From NCBI GenBank assembly GCA_049322695.1, contig JBMORW010000046.1, positions 139,619 to 203,618 of the forward strand: a DNA stretch of 64,000 bases, written 5' to 3'. This document shows, in pieces, positions 26,072 to 34,734 of this stretch (the stretch's first letter is position 1; each line of letters opens with the position of its first letter). This DNA comes from CALGKJ01 sp049322695. Its GTDB lineage: Bacteria; Bacillota; Clostridia; Lutisporales; Lutisporaceae. Made by a program: the position numbers and the translations under genes. The notes beneath the pieces are model-generated. The model ran no database searches. It was not told where the DNA came from and was given only the letters and a program-made list of their open reading frames with translations.

Positions 26072-26101
26072 ACCCGTTGGCAATACAGCCAACGGGTTTT
26101 G
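26072..26101 (+). terminator. Intrinsic terminator
   Basis: ACCCGTTGGC / GCCAACGGGT (26072-26081 / 26088-26097), 6-nt loop, then TTTTG. Confidence 0.88.
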
Positions 26102-26219
26102 TGCAATAAATGGGTTAAAAAATTTTCTCTATTTTGAAACTCAGTATTTTGACATAGAATACATATAGGTATCAAAGCAGCAGATACAGTGTGATGTGCA
26201 GCTTTTATGGAGGGGTAAT

Positions 26220-27125
26220 ATGGAAAACGTTAATATGTGTAGATTTGCAGGCAACGATGACTTTATTCAAATGAGAGAAATGCTCCTTGAGAGTTACAAA
26301 ATAGAGCAAAGGCCATGCAATATGTTTTATTACTATTTAGATAACTGGAGATTCGGCAGAGATGATAGTGAAAGCTATTATCAGGAAAACACCATACTTT
26401 GGAAAAAAGAAGAAAAGCTGATAGCTTTCAGCATTCTGGACAATGAACCCTTATACAGCCTTCAGGTTCATCCTCATTATAACAGTGAGCTGCCGTATAT
26501 ATTGGAAGCCTTGTTAAAGGAAACCGGAATAACAGAAATTGCTGTGTACGAGCATCAGAAAGAGATTATATGCTGCTTGGAAGCCTTCGGCTTTAAGAAT
26601 ACTTTGCATATTGACAATGAATATGAGTATGATTTGATAAAACAGTTTGAAAAAACTGTCCTTTGCGAAGGATTTGCAATTAAAACGGCAGCAGAGCTAA
26701 AAGATAATGCTGCAGTATGTCGGGCTCAACGGAATGTGTTTAAAGCTCCGCATATGACAGAGGAGTTTTGTGCTTTTCAGATGGTTTCAAAGCAGCAGGC
26801 ACCAAGTTACTCAAATGAAAGTGTTTTTCTTGTAATGGACAAATCAAATGGTGAGTGTGCTGCTTTTGCAATGGCATGGCTAAATAAAGAAACAGGGGTA
26901 GTAGGCTTTGAACCTATAGGAACTGTGGAAGGCTATAGAAAGAAAGGCTTAAGCAAAGCATTGCTGACACACATTTATACAGCATATAAAGGTCAGGGCT
27001 TCAGGAGCGTATCCATAAGGACTGGCAGTCAAAATGAATTAGGGAATGCACTATACCGTTCACTTAAGCCGGCTAATATTTACAAAATAGTATTGTATGA
27101 AAGAGATAGACATACAGCTGTATAA
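26220..27125 (+). CDS. GNAT family N-acetyltransferase
   Basis: A 301-aa protein from ATG 26220 (ribosome site GGAGGGG). The C-terminal half (about 180-295) is a GNAT domain with acetyl-CoA loop GTVEGYRKKGLSKALLTHI and the NALYRSLKP end motif. The N-terminal half is a second, degenerate GNAT-like fold. The acceptor substrate is unknown. Monocistronic. Confidence 0.85.
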   Translation: MENVNMCRFAGNDDFIQMREMLLESYKIEQRPCNMFYYYLDNWRFGRDDSESYYQENTILWKKEEKLIAFSILDNEPLYSLQVHPHYNSELPYILEALLKETGITEIAVYEHQKEIICCLEAFGFKNTLHIDNEYEYDLIKQFEKTVLCEGFAIKTAAELKDNAAVCRAQRNVFKAPHMTEEFCAFQMVSKQQAPSYSNESVFLVMDKSNGECAAFAMAWLNKETGVVGFEPIGTVEGYRKKGLSKALLTHIYTAYKGQGFRSVSIRTGSQNELGNALYRSLKPANIYKIVLYERDRHTAV

Positions 27126-27187
27126 TGGGCTCAAGGATTATTGAAGGCATACCGTAAACCCACCCGGAGACGATGAATAACAGATGC

Positions 27188-27222
27188 GTCAGACATGAAA
27201 TCATATTGTGTCTGACTTTTTT
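27188..27222 (+). terminator. Intrinsic terminator
   Basis: GTCAGACA (27188-27195) pairs with TGTCTGAC (27209-27216), followed by six T. Confidence 0.85.
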
Positions 27223-27314
27223 ACTTTTTTGGCATTAAATGTAATTCTCATTAATAAAATAATAATGTGGATAAGCCTTATAAGGTAAATCAATAATATT
27301 TTAGGAGGGTTAGT

Positions 27315-28148
27315 ATGGCTAATGAAAATGCTGGCCAAAGAGCTTTGGCAGCAGCTACACAGTTGGAGAAAATAGGATTTGTAGATTTCACAACTGATTT
27401 AGTCAAAGGTGTATATGAGGTAATTGTAAATGCATCAATGGATCAGCTTAATACATATGCAGATTTTGTATCAAAGGTAGCAAAAACACTTCAGGAGTAT
27501 CAGACAGAAATAATTGGCAGCGGGGAAGAAACTACTCAGAAGGCAGATGACTATATTGCAAAGGTTTTTGAATTGAAAAAGGCAGACTCCTACACTTTGG
27601 ATGCTGAGCAAGTGAAAGCTATGAAGGAGCATTTTGCCGGCGTAAAGGTAAAAGAGGGTGAAGTAGAGAAAACCATAGATGACTATCTGGCAGTAGAAGG
27701 TGAAAATGCTACCATAACACATGATAACCTCAGTATGCTTGTCATCGAGAAGCTGAAAAAAGGCGCAGAGGATTCCTATAATCTTATAAAGACTATACTA
27801 AAAATAGGTATGCAGAAGGTAGTTGTTACAAACGGTGAGATCCAAACCAAGCTTACCTTCCATGTTGATGCTTCTGACAACTATTCAAAGGTAAGCAACA
27901 CATATAATACCAATTCATCAGGTTGGGGCATCGGCGGAGGTATCTCCGGAAGTATGGCAGGAGGCATCCATGCAAAAATCGTAGGAAAGTTTTTAGGAGC
28001 TGGTATTTCAGGCGGATACAGCAGCAAAAAGCTTAATGTAAGTGTGGTTAATGAAAAATCAACCTCAGCAACTAATGTTAACGTAGATATTCTTGGGCAG
28101 GTAAAAATACAGTTTAAGACAGAGACATTCCCATCCATTGAGGCGTAA
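27315..28148 (+). CDS. Unknown protein, helical N-terminus and Gly-rich beta C-terminus (DUF2589-like)
   Basis: A 277-aa protein with ribosome site TAGGAGGG. No signal peptide or lipobox. Residues 1-170 look helical and charged; residues 200-240 are Gly/Ser-rich (GWGIGGGISG, then GAGISGGYSS), followed by alternating beta segments (VSVVNEKS, VNVDILGQVKIQFK). This helix-then-Gly-rich-beta plan recalls DUF2589, but I cannot confirm membership. It is followed after 5 bases by a 129-aa gene with a similar ending, so the two probably form a complex. The Gly-rich region could be oligomeric or membrane-active. Function unknown. Confidence 0.7.
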   Translation: MANENAGQRALAAATQLEKIGFVDFTTDLVKGVYEVIVNASMDQLNTYADFVSKVAKTLQEYQTEIIGSGEETTQKADDYIAKVFELKKADSYTLDAEQVKAMKEHFAGVKVKEGEVEKTIDDYLAVEGENATITHDNLSMLVIEKLKKGAEDSYNLIKTILKIGMQKVVVTNGEIQTKLTFHVDASDNYSKVSNTYNTNSSGWGIGGGISGSMAGGIHAKIVGKFLGAGISGGYSSKKLNVSVVNEKSTSATNVNVDILGQVKIQFKTETFPSIEA

Positions 28149-28153
28149 AAAAT

Positions 28154-28543
28154 ATGAATATGCACGAATTGATATTAATGCTTCAGTATGAGGTACAAAA
28201 GAGCCTGGATTTTATTGATTCAACCTCAGGTAAGAAAACAGATGATACATCTATACTACATATATCACTTGAAAGAGTGGAAATGGAGCTTCCTATAAGC
28301 ATATCAGAAAAAGAGGTCATATTTGACCCAAAGGCTTTAAAGGGAATGCCACAGGTCTACAAGCGCCTGCAGCTCCCGTATACCAGTGCTGCAGCTGAAG
28401 GGAAAACCTATATACCCAAAAAGGTAGTAAAAGGCAGGGGTATAGAGACAAAAATACTGGGACCTATAGATAAGCTTGATGATAAGCTGGAAAAGGAATT
28501 CATAGGGAGAATAAAGGTAGTTATGAAACCAATAATAAAATAG
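28154..28543 (+). CDS. Unknown small partner protein of the 27.3 kb gene
   Basis: A 129-aa protein. N-terminal helix (residues 3-20), a beta-rich middle (ILHISLERVEMELPISISEK), and a basic C-terminal strand (GRIKVVMKPIIK) that echoes the end of the preceding protein. The layout, a helix followed by an amphipathic beta domain ending in IKV, recalls short trypco2-type proteins, but similarity is by eye only. Operonic with the 277-aa gene and closed by a strong bidirectional terminator. Confidence 0.65.
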   Translation: MNMHELILMLQYEVQKSLDFIDSTSGKKTDDTSILHISLERVEMELPISISEKEVIFDPKALKGMPQVYKRLQLPYTSAAAEGKTYIPKKVVKGRGIETKILGPIDKLDDKLEKEFIGRIKVVMKPIIK

Positions 28544-28546
28544 CAT

Positions 28547-28578
28547 AAGAGTGCCAGATGCAACTGTCTGGCACTCTT
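28547..28578. terminator. Bidirectional terminator between the gene pair and the subtilase
   Basis: AAGAGTGCCAGA / TCTGGCACTCTT (28547-28558 / 28567-28578), a perfect 12-bp stem with an 8-nt loop. It separates convergent genes. Confidence 0.8.
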
Positions 28579-28591
28579 GCGTTTAGGCGGC

Positions 28592-29905
28592 TTAATGCAT
28601 ATTCTCCAGCGCCCTATTGACCCTGAAAATATAGTTTATTGCTGCTTCTGCATCAATGACACCTTTGCCCTGAGCATTTTCATTAGCATTCTGAATAGGT
28701 CTCGATGTGCTTTTAAGTATCTCCTTTATAGAGTCGGGTGTAAGTCTGCCGTTTGCTTCAAGCATTAATGCCACTATACCGGAGCATACAGGAGCAGCCA
28801 TGGAAGTTCCTGACAGACTTGCGTATTTTGCTCCGACTCGTGAACCTTTATTCTGCTTATCCAATGTAGATTTTGGGGAGCGTAAGGAGATAATATTGGT
28901 ACCCGGGCTCAAAAGGTCAGGCTTTACCAGGCCGTCAACAGTCGGCCCCCGGCTGGAAAAGCTTGCAACCTCATATCTGTCAAAATCCAGTGAATTATTA
29001 TCATCCATAGCACCTACCGTAATTATTGAAGGATGTATTCCCGGAGAAGCTATAGTGTTTTTCTCTGGTCCTTCATTACCTGCTGCAGCGCAGACGACAA
29101 TACCGCTGTTCCATGCTGCTTCGGCAGCCTGACAGACAGGATCATCTGCATAAGATACAGAAGCAGGACTTCCCAGTGACAAATTGATAACTCTGATGAA
29201 ATACTTATTTTTATTTTCAATACACCATTGAATACCGTCTATTACTGTGGAAAGCCTGCCCGAGCCGAGCTTGTTTAGGACCTTCACTCCTATAACATAA
29301 GCAGCCGGTGCAGTACCCTTATATTGACTTCCATCTGAGGCAATATCTCCTGCCACATGTGTACCATGCCCATTATCATCATAGGGTTTTGCTTTTTTGT
29401 TCACCAGGTCTTTAAAGGCTATTATTCTTCCGGAAAGGTCATCATGCGGATAAATCCCTGTATCAATGACTGCTATGCCTATTCCCTTACCGGTGATACT
29501 GCTGTTCCATGCTACAGGAGCTTTGACTGCAGGTGAAGCGATATCCAAAACTGCTTTTACGACATCATCATACCAAACTTTTCTTACATTATTGTCCTTA
29601 ACCAGCTTTTCCAATGTTTTAGCATTAACCTTTGCAGAAAAAGAGTTAATAGAGCTTAAATCACGTTTAATCTTACAGCCGGCAGACTTTGCTGTTATGC
29701 ATGTATATGAGCGATATTCTCCGACTGTCTGCAGCTGAACTATTACGGGAAGCTTATGAATACGCTGCCGCAAAGCCTTAAGCTTCTTCTGTAAAAAGCA
29801 CGGTACAAATCTAAAGGGTCTGTACCATTCCAATGCCTGCTTTCTCAGGCTTGGACTAAATTTGTCTATGTTGGAACGAATCCAATTGATTTCTTGAAAT
29901 ATCAT
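28592..29905 (-). CDS. S8 family serine peptidase (AprX-like subtilase)
   Basis: A 437-aa protein from ATG 29905, 6 bases after GGGAGGTG. No signal peptide, so probably intracellular or released on lysis. Catalytic triad: Asp148 (AVIDTGIYP), His180 (NGHGTHVAGD) and Ser368 (GTSMAAP), with oxyanion Asn277 (AAAGNEGP). The N-terminal 115 residues resemble the inhibitor-like prodomain. Length and order match Bacillus AprX (about 440 aa). Convergent with the unknown gene pair. Confidence 0.93.
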   Translation of the reverse strand: MIFQEINWIRSNIDKFSPSLRKQALEWYRPFRFVPCFLQKKLKALRQRIHKLPVIVQLQTVGEYRSYTCITAKSAGCKIKRDLSSINSFSAKVNAKTLEKLVKDNNVRKVWYDDVVKAVLDIASPAVKAPVAWNSSITGKGIGIAVIDTGIYPHDDLSGRIIAFKDLVNKKAKPYDDNGHGTHVAGDIASDGSQYKGTAPAAYVIGVKVLNKLGSGRLSTVIDGIQWCIENKNKYFIRVINLSLGSPASVSYADDPVCQAAEAAWNSGIVVCAAAGNEGPEKNTIASPGIHPSIITVGAMDDNNSLDFDRYEVASFSSRGPTVDGLVKPDLLSPGTNIISLRSPKSTLDKQNKGSRVGAKYASLSGTSMAAPVCSGIVALMLEANGRLTPDSIKEILKSTSRPIQNANENAQGKGVIDAEAAINYIFRVNRALENMH

Positions 29906-30078
29906 TAAAGACACCTCCCTATGTCCTAGTTCATTTTATTCGGCAGACATAAAGTGGTGACAATGAAGCTTACAGAAAAATCTGAAAAATATGTCGAAAA
30001 ATGTGGAAAACTTATACATCTATGTTATATAATAGATGTATTAAATGTAAACAGAGAACTGTACCGGAGGGTAATCAT

Positions 30079-31008
30079 ATGAAAAGAGAAGCGGAGCTGC
30101 TCAACAGAATAAGAGAACTGGAGGCCAGGCTTAAGGAGTATGAGAGGGCAAAACTGGCCATAGAAGCGGCCGGATTTGATATATGGGAAAATAACTTCGT
30201 AACCGGAGAAACCTATGGGACTAACCGCTATCTATTTGAGTATCTGGGATATGATACTGATGAGCTTCCGCAGAATTTGGAGAGCACCTTTAGGTATATA
30301 CACAAGGATGACCTTGATCAGGCACTGAAGCTTGTAAATGCACATTTCAACGGAGAGACACTAAGATATCAGGCAGAAATGAGAATGCAGGCAAAGGATG
30401 GTTCCTGGGTATGGATAGGGAGTTATGGAAAGGTAATAGAACGTAATGCTGAAGGACAAGTTACCCGCTGCATCGGTTTGACCTTTAATATTGATAAAAG
30501 GCGTATCATGGAAGAGGAAATAAAGAAACTTGCATATAAGGATCCACTTACAGGACTAAGCAATAGAAGAGGCTTGGATGAGATTGGGAAAACAGAGGTT
30601 GAGAGGGCCAAAAGATATAAGCATCCTGTTTCAATAATGATGCTTGATATAGACAGATTTAAAAAAATTAATGATACATACGGACATCTTTTGGGGGATG
30701 AGGTACTTCTTAAGCTGACTGGCGTGATATATGAAATTGTCAGGCTGACTGATTACAAATTCCGTTGGGGAGGGGATGAATTTATAATACTGCTTCCCGA
30801 GACTAATCAAAAGGACGCGGCAGAAATGGCAGAAAGGCTGAGAAAGCATGTAGAGGGCACTGACTTTGGTGAATGCGGAAAAGTAACAATCAGTATTGGA
30901 TTGGCAGGCTTTAATCCCACCGATGAGTTGGAGGATATACTGCAGAGAGTTGATGAAGCGCTATATAGAGCAAAAGACTCAGGAAGAAATAAGGTGTGTA
31001 AGGTATAA
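30079..31008 (+). CDS. PAS-GGDEF diguanylate cyclase
   Basis: A 309-aa protein from ATG 30079 (ribosome site GGAGGG). Coiled-coil residues 1-25, PAS/PAC domain about 26-145 (DGSWVWIGSYGKVI), GGDEF domain about 155-305. The active site is intact (RWGGDEF) and the RxxD inhibitory site (RLTD, five residues before GGDEF) is present, so it should make c-di-GMP with product inhibition. No transmembrane segment, so the PAS domain senses a cytosolic cue. Monocistronic. Confidence 0.93.
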   Translation: MKREAELLNRIRELEARLKEYERAKLAIEAAGFDIWENNFVTGETYGTNRYLFEYLGYDTDELPQNLESTFRYIHKDDLDQALKLVNAHFNGETLRYQAEMRMQAKDGSWVWIGSYGKVIERNAEGQVTRCIGLTFNIDKRRIMEEEIKKLAYKDPLTGLSNRRGLDEIGKTEVERAKRYKHPVSIMMLDIDRFKKINDTYGHLLGDEVLLKLTGVIYEIVRLTDYKFRWGGDEFIILLPETNQKDAAEMAERLRKHVEGTDFGECGKVTISIGLAGFNPTDELEDILQRVDEALYRAKDSGRNKVCKV

Positions 31009-31011
31009 ATA

Positions 31012-31037
31012 AAACCTCCGGTTTAAGCCGGAGGTTT
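31012..31037. terminator. Bidirectional terminator
   Basis: AAACCTCCGG / CCGGAGGTTT (31012-31021 / 31028-31037), between the convergent cyclase and PhoH genes. Confidence 0.82.
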
Positions 31038-31039
31038 GC

Positions 31040-32404
31040 TTACATATGCTTTTCTGCAATCTGGGCTAACGGGCTTCTTTCAACCTTGCTGAGGGTTACA
31101 TGCCCTGTGATTTCAAACTGCTTCATTTTCTCTATGGTATACACAAGACCGTTAGAGCGTTCGTCAACCAGAATATTATCAATCTGACTGTTTGTAGGAT
31201 CTCCCAGGAACACAAATTTTGAGCCGAAGCCTGCGCGCGTAAGCATCATTTTGGCCAGGTGGGGAGTTATTTCCTGAGTCTCATCAACAATAACAAGGGA
31301 ATCGCACAGAGTTCTTCCCCTCATATAGTTGAAGGTCTTCATTTCTATGACCCCTTGCTCTCTATACTGATCTATAAAGCTTTCTACAGAAAAGCTGGGC
31401 TTAGAGCTGCTGTCTCCCTTAGACGCTTTTTCTTTTTTCTTAATTCTTGTTCCAAAAAGGTTGTCTATTGCATCATAGAAGGAACCCATCCATGGACGAA
31501 GCTTTTCCTGCTCAGTGCCCGGTAAAAAGCCAATATCATTACCTGCAGGTACTACAGGCTTCACAAATATAATCTTTCTGAAAATACCTTCCTCAATTAC
31601 CTTTTGAAGCGCTGTGGCTGTGGACAGAATAGTCTTTCCCGAGCCTGCACCTCCGGCAATAGATACAAAGTGTATGTTGTTATCCATAAGCAGCTCAAAG
31701 GCCATTTTCTGTTCTTTATTCATGGGAGTAAGTCCCCATGCACTGCTGTTGGCATATCTCAAAGGGACTATTTTACTGCCGTCAAATATCGCCAATACCT
31801 CATGACCAGAATTATCGATACTTTTAATATGTAAAAATTGGTTGGGATATAAAGGTGCCTTTATCTTTCTCGGAGGCTTGAGGCCTGTACTGTATATTTT
31901 CTCTATGTCTGAGCTGGAAAGCTTTACCTCTATGTAGCCCTTATAAACCTCCTCCACTGTTACCTTATCATTCTGGTAGTCCTGAATTTTAATGCCCAGA
32001 CTATCGCCCTTTATAGACATATAGACATCTTTTGTTACAAGGATAGTAGGTATTTTTGTGTTTGCCTGCTGAAGGTTTTTGGTTATTATCAATAATTTAT
32101 TATCATTTTTCGAAAAATCCAGACCATCAGGAATAGAATCCTTGCTTAAGTGGTCAAGCTCTATTCTGAGTTTACCTCCTCCCGGGAGCTTTACTCCCTC
32201 CAATAGGTTGCCATGCTGACGCTGCTTGTTGATTTCTCTTGCTGCAGTACGGGCATGAAAGCCTATCATGCCATCTCTTTTTTTCAGATTATCCAGTTCT
32301 TCAATTACCAACAGAGGAATTATGACGTTGTTGTCCGAGAAGTTGTAAATGCAAAGCGGATCATGCACCAATACATTGGTATCAAGTACATAGTTTTTAA
32401 GCAT
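31040..32404 (-). CDS. PIN domain-PhoH ATPase fusion (PhoH2/YlaK type)
   Basis: A 454-aa protein from ATG 32404 (ribosome site GGAGGGG). The N-terminal PIN RNase domain (residues 1-130) has acidic residues Asp8 in VLDTNVL and Glu36 in EELDNL. The C-terminal PhoH ATPase has Walker A GGAGSGKT (251-258) and Walker B LVIVDETQ near 380. PhoH2 proteins are RNA helicase-nucleases; in actinobacteria some work with an antitoxin, but no small antitoxin gene precedes this one. Confidence 0.9.
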   Translation of the reverse strand: MLKNYVLDTNVLVHDPLCIYNFSDNNVIIPLLVIEELDNLKKRDGMIGFHARTAAREINKQRQHGNLLEGVKLPGGGKLRIELDHLSKDSIPDGLDFSKNDNKLLIITKNLQQANTKIPTILVTKDVYMSIKGDSLGIKIQDYQNDKVTVEEVYKGYIEVKLSSSDIEKIYSTGLKPPRKIKAPLYPNQFLHIKSIDNSGHEVLAIFDGSKIVPLRYANSSAWGLTPMNKEQKMAFELLMDNNIHFVSIAGGAGSGKTILSTATALQKVIEEGIFRKIIFVKPVVPAGNDIGFLPGTEQEKLRPWMGSFYDAIDNLFGTRIKKKEKASKGDSSSKPSFSVESFIDQYREQGVIEMKTFNYMRGRTLCDSLVIVDETQEITPHLAKMMLTRAGFGSKFVFLGDPTNSQIDNILVDERSNGLVYTIEKMKQFEITGHVTLSKVERSPLAQIAEKHM

Positions 32405-32723
32405 TCTATAATCCCCTCCTTGTTACGAATATCGGCAAATATTCAGGATATTTATATAGCCATGCTAAACAAACTGCAAAATTATACTGCTTGTAGAGCT
32501 TATTAATAGCTTAAATTTTCGAGCTTGCTTAGTATAATAATAAGCTTTGTTTATTAAGCCAGCTTTAAGTTAATGTTAATTAGCATAGTGAGCTTGTTGA
32601 TATTAAAAAATATTACCTCTAATATGACTCAGGTAATTTTTTTGATGACATATGTCACTGCACGATTTGAGCTTTCTTTAATATACTAGTCACATAAAAC
32701 AATTTAACATTTGGAGGTATTTT
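32405..32723 (+). other. Intergenic region with a possible short terminated transcript
   Basis: On the plus strand a TATAAT-like element near 32531 is followed about 80 bp later by a terminator, ATTACCT / AGGTAAT (32612-32618 / 32631-32637) with a T7 run. No plus-strand gene ends here, so the terminator must serve either a short RNA of about 100 nt or attenuation of the DUF418 gene. No coding sequence is seen. Confidence 0.35.
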
Positions 32724-33989
32724 ATGGATAACTTGAAACCTGCATATCTTCCTGTCAGTAAAGAAAACAGAATCAAGGAAATTGATATTATCAGAGGATT
32801 TGCTCTATTTGGTGTGCTTCTGGTAAATGTTGTATTCTTTGGCCATATTACACTTATGGGATATTTAAATGGTATTACTCCTTTGACCCATCCTCTTAAC
32901 ATCAGTTCCTTACCTGACAGAATATCAGCAATATTTATACTGCTTTTTGCTGATGGGAAATTTTATACAATCTTTTCCTTCTTGTTTGGTTTGGGCTTCT
33001 ACATTTTCATGAAGCGCGCAGAAGAAAAGGAGCTTAAGCCAAAGGCTCTGTTTAGTAAGAGAATGCTTGCACTGTTTTTGTTCGGAGTTTTAAATTATGC
33101 ATTTTTATATTATGGAGATATTCTTCACGTATATGCTATCGGTGGAGTAATTCTGATGGCATTCAGAAAAAGGTCCGTAAAAAGCCTGATGATATGGGTT
33201 GCATTATTATTAATGATGACAACTGCAATATCAGTCTTCATTTTCTCATATTCACCAGCTTTTTTAGATGCAAAATACGGCTTGGTAGATTTCATTACAT
33301 GTAATGATGCTGTTAAAAGCTCGTTTGATGCTTATAGGGCAAGCTCGTTTTTGGAAATAGTTAAATATAGGATGACATTTGAACTTTCTATTATACCCAT
33401 GAACCTTGTTTTTATGATACCAAAGACACTGGCAATGTTCTTAATAGGGATGTCCTTTGGTAAGCTTAATATATTCCAAAATATAGAGGGTAACCTGAGC
33501 TTCATAAAAAGACTATGGAAAATCACGGGTATGCTTGGAGGATTATCGGTTTTGGCATGTTTAGTAACAGGTTACCCGCTGTCAGAAGCTCTGAGCGGGC
33601 TGCTGGATCCCAAAATATACAAGCTGTCGTACGAAGCAGGCACAGTCTTTATTTCATTATTTTATATTTCTACTCTATTATTATTGCTGCGTAAGAACAG
33701 CTTCAGAAAAATACTAAGCCCGCTGCAGGCAGTTGGAAAAATGGCATTATCAAACTATCTTGCTCAATGCCTAATATGCTCCTTGGTGTTCTATGGTCAT
33801 GGTATGGGGCTTATAGGGAGGACGGGAATATTCTTCGGGGTGATTTTCACAATAGTATTCTATGGTCTGCAAATACTTTACAGTAATCTTTGGTTCAGAC
33901 ATTTTAAGTTCGGACCTCTTGAATGGATATGGAGAAGCTTTACTTACAGCAGATATCTGAAAGCAAACTCGCAAAAGTTGACTTTATGA
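32724..33989 (+). CDS. DUF418 family membrane protein
   Basis: A 421-aa polytopic membrane protein with ribosome site GGAGG. The start ENRIKEIDIIRGFALFGVLLVN and the C-terminal GPLEWIWRSFTY are diagnostic of DUF418, a family distantly related to acyltransferase-3/OpgC membrane proteins. About ten membrane segments. Physiological role unknown; envelope modification is an inference. Confidence 0.88.
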   Translation: MDNLKPAYLPVSKENRIKEIDIIRGFALFGVLLVNVVFFGHITLMGYLNGITPLTHPLNISSLPDRISAIFILLFADGKFYTIFSFLFGLGFYIFMKRAEEKELKPKALFSKRMLALFLFGVLNYAFLYYGDILHVYAIGGVILMAFRKRSVKSLMIWVALLLMMTTAISVFIFSYSPAFLDAKYGLVDFITCNDAVKSSFDAYRASSFLEIVKYRMTFELSIIPMNLVFMIPKTLAMFLIGMSFGKLNIFQNIEGNLSFIKRLWKITGMLGGLSVLACLVTGYPLSEALSGLLDPKIYKLSYEAGTVFISLFYISTLLLLLRKNSFRKILSPLQAVGKMALSNYLAQCLICSLVFYGHGMGLIGRTGIFFGVIFTIVFYGLQILYSNLWFRHFKFGPLEWIWRSFTYSRYLKANSQKLTL

Positions 33990-34092
33990 TTCTTTAAAGA
34001 GAATATTTACAAGAATGTTCAATATTCTGAAATGGTATTGTATAATAGAATATATACTACCAAAGAATAATGATGAATTGGAAGGTGCTTTT

Positions 34093-34659
34093 ATGAGTGG
34101 AATAGATACGGGTAAAAATTATCAAACAGCTATATTTGCGGGCGGATGCTTCTGGTGTATGGTCTCTCCCTTTGATGTGCTGGATGGGATAATGGAAGTA
34201 AAATCCGGATATACGGGAGGACACTTGGAGAATCCTACATACAAGGATGTAAAGTCGCAGACATCCGGCCATTATGAGGTTATAAAAATAATCTATGATC
34301 CGGAAATCATAGATTATGACAAGCTGCTTCAGGCATATTGGAGACAGGTGGATCCCACGGATGAAGGAGGACAGTTCCAGGACAGAGGAGAATCCTACAG
34401 AACAGCAATCTTCTACACTACAGAGGAACAGAGACAAAAGGCTGAAGCATCAAAAAAAGCTATGGATGAGTCGGGCCGCTTTCCGGGTCCAATAGTGACA
34501 CCTATACTTCCGGCTGCTAAATTTTATGATGCTGAAGAATACCATCAGGATTTTTATAAAAAGAATCCTAAGGAGTATAAGGATGACAGAAAGGCATCAG
34601 GCAGAGATGAATTTATAAAAAAATATTGGGGCGATGAATACTACGATATCTATGACTAG
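34093..34659 (+). CDS. msrA: Peptide-methionine (S)-S-oxide reductase
   Basis: A 188-aa protein from ATG 34093 (ribosome site GGAAGG). Active-site motif GCFWC with catalytic Cys19 and second Cys22, then the conserved GYTGG, GHYEV and DPTD...GGQFQDRG...YRTAIFY segments. It repairs methionine-S-sulfoxide in proteins and free Met. No MsrB domain is fused. Single gene closed by the long hairpin at 34667-34727. Confidence 0.95.
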   Translation: MSGIDTGKNYQTAIFAGGCFWCMVSPFDVLDGIMEVKSGYTGGHLENPTYKDVKSQTSGHYEVIKIIYDPEIIDYDKLLQAYWRQVDPTDEGGQFQDRGESYRTAIFYTTEEQRQKAEASKKAMDESGRFPGPIVTPILPAAKFYDAEEYHQDFYKKNPKEYKDDRKASGRDEFIKKYWGDEYYDIYD

Positions 34660-34666
34660 ATAATGA

Positions 34667-34727
34667 GGTCAGGCCTGAGTTATTGACTTATTCATTTGGT
34701 GAATAAGTCAATAACTCAGGCCTGACC
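34667..34727. repeat. Long perfect hairpin (REP/MITE-like) between convergent genes
   Basis: Two 28-bp arms (34667-34694 and 34700-34727) match perfectly around a TTTGG loop. The outer part reads GGTCAGGCCTGAG. It is far longer than a normal terminator and lacks a T-run. Similar sequences recur as palindromic repeats in Firmicutes with RAYT-type transposases; none is present here. It may also act as a bidirectional transcription stop. Confidence 0.75.
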
Positions 34728-34734
34728 CCTAAGA

